In this document: positions 59,050 to 64,000 of the stretch, piece after piece
Layout of the letters: the number at the start of each line of letters is the position of its first letter
How positions within the stretch are numbered: the first letter of the stretch is position 1
Assembly: GCF_003254395.2 (NCBI RefSeq)
Contig: NC_037648.1
Location: 9,302,009-9,366,008, forward strand
Direction: 5' to 3'
Source of the DNA: Apis mellifera
Taxonomy: Eukaryota; Arthropoda; Insecta; Hymenoptera; Apidae
Length of the DNA stretch: 64,000 bases
The notes under the pieces: generated by a model
Seen by the model: the letters and a program-made list of their open reading frames with translations, nothing else
What the model was told of the DNA's origin: nothing
The model's database searches: none
Translations under genes and position numbers: made by a program

Positions 59050-61750
59050 ATCGATCAATCTCTAAATGCTCGTGCTCTCTCTCGATAATACTTAAATTAC
59101 GTGGAAATATACGATTGAAACGAATTTCCTTTGATGTTTCGGAAATATCGAAATTTCTGGGCTAGATTTTTTTTTATAAATCCTCTTGAGAATCGAGTTA
59201 CACGGATTTTAAACATACGATTATTTATTACTTGGAAATTTAAATTTTAAAAAGAAATTACTGCAAGTAATAATGTATTCTCGAAAATTATGCTTGCTGT
59301 ATTTGGTAGAAGATATAACTTTTCAACGTAAATTATTGAATTTAATTAAATTAACGTCATCTGGTTTGATAATAGTATTTAATGACGTAAATTTTACAAG
59401 TTACAAGTTTATCGGATAAAAAAAAATTCTGTAAAATTTATCGAATTACCGATATCATTAAGTATAAATAATTAAGCAGAAGAGGAGATAATTGAAACAA
59501 TATTGCATAAAAATTTTCCATTTTTATATTATACAGTTTCAATTTATACAATATCGTTGAATTCAATTATACTTAAGTTTATCTACAATAAAATTGTTAT
59601 ATCTCGAGATGTCGAATTGAAAGTAGCAGAAACTTTAATTAATCCAATTGCAAACAAATAGATTTCAATGCTGTTTTGTATCAAACTGTTTCTATTGTAA
59701 CTAAATTATACTTCAACCCACTTTGCTCGTTATCTTATCAAACGTTTCAGATCTACATAATTCGGCAGATAATTTCACAGAGTCATAAATATCATAATAT
59801 TATCAAACAGAATCGAAACAACTGTTTGTTTTAGAAACAAAATATACGTATATTTTAGTCGTCTCAAAACGTATCTTTCCATTACCACCTTATTAAACGT
59901 AATACCCTACGTGTCTTTCCACAGAATTTCGCTTATTAAGTAAACCAAACATGTCCGCAATACGTGATTAAAATACATATTTATGCAAACAGGAGAAAAG
60001 AGAATTCGAAATGGAAAAAGACAAAAATAAATAATCCAATTACAAAAATCGAAATAAACGCGTGACACGAATATTGGCATCCAGAAAAATTTGAAGAGCT
60101 GATTATTTGACAAATAAAACGATTAAAAATAAATACCAACATACATGTTTTATTAAATTTCGATAATCATTCAATCATCACAAAGTTTATATGCTAATAA
60201 GATTCAAGAGACTTAAAGTTATTTTTAAAAGTCGATGTTTTAAGTGACAAGCCAATTATTGAAACTCAATCGAATATCAGTTTCTTTTTTGATCCATTTA
60301 ATTTACAAACAACTGACTTTATACTCTTGAATTCCTAAAATTCATGAAAGGTGTTAGATAAATATTAAAAAAATCTTTCAAAAAATCTAGAGCAAGAAAT
60401 ATTAAATTGAAAAGAATTGTGTGGAGAGCAAACATAAAAAGAATTGCTATTGATGAAGTAAAAATCTGGAAACACATGGTCATTCATGGAAGTGTTAATT
60501 TAAATTCAATAAAGAATTTTGTTTCGATCGTATAGAGAATACCAGTATTGATTTATTAATATGAGAATGCTAATATAATAAATGAAGAACGCTGATTTTT
60601 GTAAAAGGAGCTTTGAAGTGACATATATTTAAAAGTATTACTTCAAAGTAGTGACATTTTGTAAAAGAGAACTTCGATCAAAATTTATGAATCTTCAGAG
60701 ATTATCTGAATTCACTCATCGTTTATACAAATCTATAGAATTAGAATATTGAGTATTCGTGTGTCTCTTGTCGATCGTCGATGATTAAATACCTGTCACT
60801 CCAAATGTCTATTATGCCATCTGTGTCCCTAATTCTATAAATACGAATTTTAGGATTACGATACGATCTATCGAATAATTTTTAAAAATATTTTAAAATA
60901 CTTTATCAATCCAATCCTTTTTTTCATGATAAATCGATTGATTAAAGTAGCAAAATATTGTTCTCTGTATATAATAAATTTTTCAGAAATTATGAGATCA
61001 ACCCCAACAATAAAAGCATTTGAAATATTCATTTATTACGAAACTAGTTTCAAGATACTAGTTTTAAACACTCTGGTATCCATCACTGTCGACAAATTAT
61101 TCTCGCATCAATTAAAACTCTGTGTAAAGTTTAAAGTTCAATGTTAAACTTAAATCTAAAACGGACCGCGTTAAGTTTTCGAGTAAACTCGAAAACTTGA
61201 AATCCAAAGTTCAAACTTAACTCGTTAGAGTCTACTAGCGAGAGGGAACTCTAGAAATGAGCAACTTGTAATAGGAAGCGCGAAGCAAAATAAAAATATG
61301 GAATTTTAATAAAAATTCTCATTCGAATTTGAATAATCCAATTTGCTTTTTCTAATTACCTGTAATTTAATAATTTAAAACAATTAATCATTCTTGTTAA
61401 TCGTTAGTTATTCTTGTTAATTCGAATTATGTTTCTTATTTTATATTGGAATTAATCAATACAAGTTATTTTATAAATCAAAGAATTGTAATAATTCTTT
61501 TATATAATCTCACGTACACATCACAATTAATATTGATTTACAATTAATTAAATTGATAAAATAATTCATTATTCCCTTATTTACAATTATATAAATGTAA
61601 CGAGAAAAATTTACCATCGAAGACACGAACACTTTAACATCAATTAATCACCTAGAACCATTCCTACGAAATTCTTACATTCCTCGTCCATTACTCTCGA
61701 TGTATCCACCATAGAAACGTATACGTCATTTGTCCATCATTGTCCATCTC
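59050..61750. other. A+T-rich non-genic stretch
   Basis: This is a long A+T-rich stretch with short spurious frames (59907-60113 and 60926-61147). It contains the hairpin at 61171-61200 and a splice-like 42-nt segment at 60793-60834, which I rejected. Confidence 0.55.
61171..61200. repeat. Perfect hairpin, 11-bp stem, 4-nt loop
   Basis: AAGTTTTCGAG (61173-61183) pairs perfectly with CTCGAAAACTT (61188-61198) around TAAA. One G-U and one A-U pair can extend it. AAGTT(C)AAA words recur on both sides (61120-61215). Confidence 0.75.
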
Positions 61751-62240
61751 GGCAAAAATACACGTCATCCCCTGAATACATGCAAATATATGTATATGCG
61801 AATACTTATGCGCATCGGTCCAAATCCCTTTGAGCCGTGCCACCCTCCTCGTTAACAATGCGTTTCACGCGCGGAAATTAGCGCGCACGATAACAAAATT
61901 CGAGAAATTGAATCGGCCGCGATGATCGCGCGCGGCGTGCGCAAATCGTGCCAGATTCGTATGAACATCATTTCGGCAAACTGTAGAGATGGAAAAGTGG
62001 CGAATATCGAGTACGGGGACGGCTCGAGTTTCGATCGTGATAGAGGAGAAGTGGGCAAGGCCAGAATCGGGAAATGGCCGAGCATTGTTTGCGCTTGAAC
62101 AATGGGGATCCATTAAAAGCCGCGGTTTCGTTTACTCGCGAATTATACATTTACGTGTACGGCGGACAAATGGCCGCGATTTGTGAACCGAACCAGTTCG
62201 TTACAGGATGTTCTTTTTCGCAGTTTAATTCTCGAAAGAT
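61750..62240. other. G+C-rich island
   Basis: This CpG-rich block has three minus-strand and two plus-strand frames overlapping each other, none recognisable. It is a candidate regulatory island. Confidence 0.45.
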
Positions 62241-63190
62241 TCGTCATTGTGACGAATTTGTATCTTCTCTTTTTTTTTCTTTTTTTAATTCGATTATTTA
62301 ATTCAATAACGCGGTGTTAATTGTTGGACTGAGAATTTGTTTATGTGAAATTTTTTTGAGAAATTTGAGAGACTTCAAATATTGATAATTGGTATTATAA
62401 TATTTGAATATTTTGTGTTTTTTTTTTAAGGATTGTATTTTGTAGATTTTTACATATATTTAAATTTTTTGTAAATACATCAATAGTGATATTAATAATT
62501 CGAGTGATTTGATATAGAGACTAGATTTCTAATATTTAATTTGTAAGACTGCAAATAATAGGAACAAATGAATTTTGATATTTCAATCTCGAAGCAGAGG
62601 AACAATTTGCAAAAGTTTTTTCGAAAATTTTTCTCTTTTTTTTAATAATTGAACGATGTAAATACGTATTAAAATTGTTTCGATACTTTTCATAATTTTT
62701 CAGATTATGTTGAAATTCTTATGTTCTGTTCGAAGAAATAATTTTTTAAATAAAATAAAATTTTAGTTTGAAATATTTTTCAACTTCAACTTTACGATGA
62801 AAAATTTTAATTTTTACAATTTTAATATTTCCCTCCTAGGAGAATCCATATTGAACGAGTTAAATAAAGGTCATAACTTTACAGCAGATGTAATAAATGT
62901 TTTATAAAGGAAATTCTGAAATGTGAATATGATTGTCATATAACGATTTAATCTCTGTAAAATATTTCAATTTTCTACTCCGTACTTGCAATTTTTATCT
63001 TACAATTAATATAAATATAAACATATACTGAATTAAATTAAATTAAATTAAATTTGTTAGAAAATTTATATAACATATTACCATCAAGCGTTAAGAAAAG
63101 ATTATGGAAAAAAAATTAATAACTTCGAAACACGCGAATAACTTTTAAACAATTTCCCAAATAATATTCTCCCTTTCAAACAAAATTTAA
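62240..63190. other. A+T-rich non-genic stretch
   Basis: T runs occur at 62268-62286 and 62417-62429, and an AATTA pentanucleotide tract at 63031-63053. No gene was recognised. Confidence 0.55.
63031..63053. repeat. (AATTA)n microsatellite
   Basis: This is nearly five perfect copies of a pentanucleotide. Confidence 0.9.
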
Positions 63191-63321
63191 ATCTCCCCGC
63201 AACAACGTCGAGAGGATTAAAAAGTTAGAAAGCACAGATAAACTCGAGATAAATTTTTTCTAAACCGCGGTCGATAAATTTTACACTTCTAAAAATCGGC
63301 CAGACACTTCAATCGGATCCA

Positions 63322-63409
63322 CGTCCGCGTCTGTTCATCTTTGAAGTGGGCGTCTGCGCCCGTTTTCTATATATAAAACAGCCGATGAACAGGACGCAGA
63401 AGGCGGACG
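63322..63409. repeat. Compound G+C-rich inverted repeat
   Basis: Outer arms CGTCCGC (63322-63328) and GCGGACG (63403-63409) pair perfectly. Adjacent arms GTCTGTTCATC (63329-63339) and GATGAACAGGAC (63384-63395) pair with a one-base bulge. Inside lies a further small hairpin, GGGCG-TCTG-CGCCC (63348-63361), followed by the TATA-like sequence. The whole could fold as a branched hairpin of about 90 nt. Confidence 0.7.
63369..63378 (+). promoter_or_regulatory. TATA-box candidate
   Basis: An ATATATAAAA stretch lies between G+C-rich flanks, inside the compound inverted repeat. Transcription would start near 63400 and read out of the window to the right. No initiator match is convincing and no downstream gene is visible in the remaining 600 bases. 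Confidence 0.25.
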
Positions 63410-64000
63410 CCGAAAATTCTACCAAATATTTAATCTCCTCGAAAACCCGCTATCCGCTTAGAGAGGCATTAATTCGATTTCTTATCGCGCTCTAATAAAT
63501 CCGGAAAATTAAGCGTATTCCCGTGAATCCGCCCTCGTTCCATCTCCTCTACCCAAGGGAGGATTAAAATTTACCGGACGTCTCGGTATTCTCGCTATTC
63601 CTCTTTTCGTGAAAATGGAATAATCGCGACTTGGCTTTTGAGAGACGGGCCAAACACACGGGCAACACGAAGAAAGAACAATTAGCGTGAAAGAAAAGGA
63701 TTGGAAAATGAGGATCACGGATGAAAATATGAGGTTGAGTTGTTTAGGCGAATTTGTTTGTATATAGCGATTTTTTTCTCGTGTAATTTGTTGATTATTT
63801 GTGACTAAAAATCTGATCTGATTTGATTTCTAGGGGTTAAATCCTCGCTCGATCAAACTGGGTCACTTTTGATCCACGATATAAATGGCGTTTAGTATAT
63901 ACAATTTAAGATTAGTTGAAAAGTAACCAGGTTATTTATTACGATTGTGATTAAAGTAGGTAATTGGTGAAAGATAGAAATGTTAAAGGAATAATTTTAG

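Larger units (their letters stand above)
58520..59050. other. G+C-rich island with hairpin and G-quadruplex motif
   Basis: This is a balanced block without a long open frame, holding the ATTA hairpin (58653-58690) and a G-rich tract (58769-58798). Its lack of coding potential points to a regulatory or structural element. Confidence 0.45.
63190..64000. other. Terminal G+C-rich island and tail
   Basis: Balanced sequence at 63190-63730 contains the compound hairpin and TATA-like box (63322-63409) and an unrecognised 69-residue minus-strand frame (63509-63718). The last 270 bases are A+T-rich with nothing of note. Confidence 0.5.

Noticed and set aside
60793..60834. Possible 42-nt microexon on the minus strand (weak acceptor TTATAG, donor CAG|GTATTT)
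   Set aside because: The open peptide looks plausible but the splice sites are weak, and such short matches are expected by chance in a window of this size.
1..64000. CRISPR array, bacterial operon, transposase, reverse transcriptase or viral gene
   Set aside because: No spaced direct repeats of CRISPR type and no frame with a recognisable enzyme motif were seen; composition and lack of dense genes indicate a eukaryotic nuclear window.

Overview
The window reads as nuclear DNA of an insect, most likely a hymenopteran such as a honey bee (Apis). The evidence is compositional. The background is strongly A+T-rich, CpG-containing words (TCGA, CGAT, ACGA) stay frequent everywhere, and many short G+C-richer islands of 200-800 bp alternate with A+T-rich stretches. 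GA/CT, AT, CA and A-rich microsatellites are abundant. I counted no statistics; this assignment is an inference.

I recognise no known protein-coding gene, rRNA, intact tRNA, known microRNA, transposase, reverse transcriptase or CRISPR array. Open frames are short and mostly sit in islands where stop codons are rarer by composition. The longest single ATG frame, on the minus strand near 49.1-49.8 kb, is microsatellite translation. The window is best described as an intergenic desert or the inside of very large introns, carrying candidate regulatory islands. Five weak coding candidates are listed: a possible 73-nt minus-strand internal exon with good splice signals (826-898), a minus-strand ATG frame with a good Kozak context (17662-17952), a 182-codon open frame (21720-22265), a 41-codon small frame with a strong Kozak context (52350-52475), and a 136-codon open frame (55100-55507).

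Layout: islands lie near 0.64-1.1, 2.6-3.1, 3.6-3.95, 6.35-6.8, 8.2-8.5, 13.1-13.65, 15.0-15.35, 16.5-17.3, 17.64-18.1, 21.6-22.3, 24.0-24.2, 27.4-28.2, 28.6-29.1, 30.9-31.35, 32.6-33.9, 35.6-36.0, 37.1-37.6, 38.2-38.4, 40.1-40.65, 41.3-42.4, 43.6-43.95, 44.9-45.5, 47.25-47.5, 49.2-49.8, 51.2-51.5, 52.1-52.75, 54.9-56.7, 58.5-59.05, 61.75-62.25 and 63.2-63.75 kb. The stretches between are A+T-rich with little visible structure.

The most distinctive content is structural. There is an imperfect palindrome of about 300 bp (22365-22668, arms of about 88 bp). A compound G+C-rich hairpin encloses a TATA-like box (63322-63409). A diverged tandem duplication of about 205 bp (25805-26213) is followed by a palindromic element. 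A degenerate tRNA-like remnant lies on the minus strand (18228-18298). An ATTA-containing 14-bp hairpin lies at 58653-58690, with a G-quadruplex motif just downstream, and many smaller perfect inverted repeats are scattered through the window. None can be tied to a known system from sequence alone.
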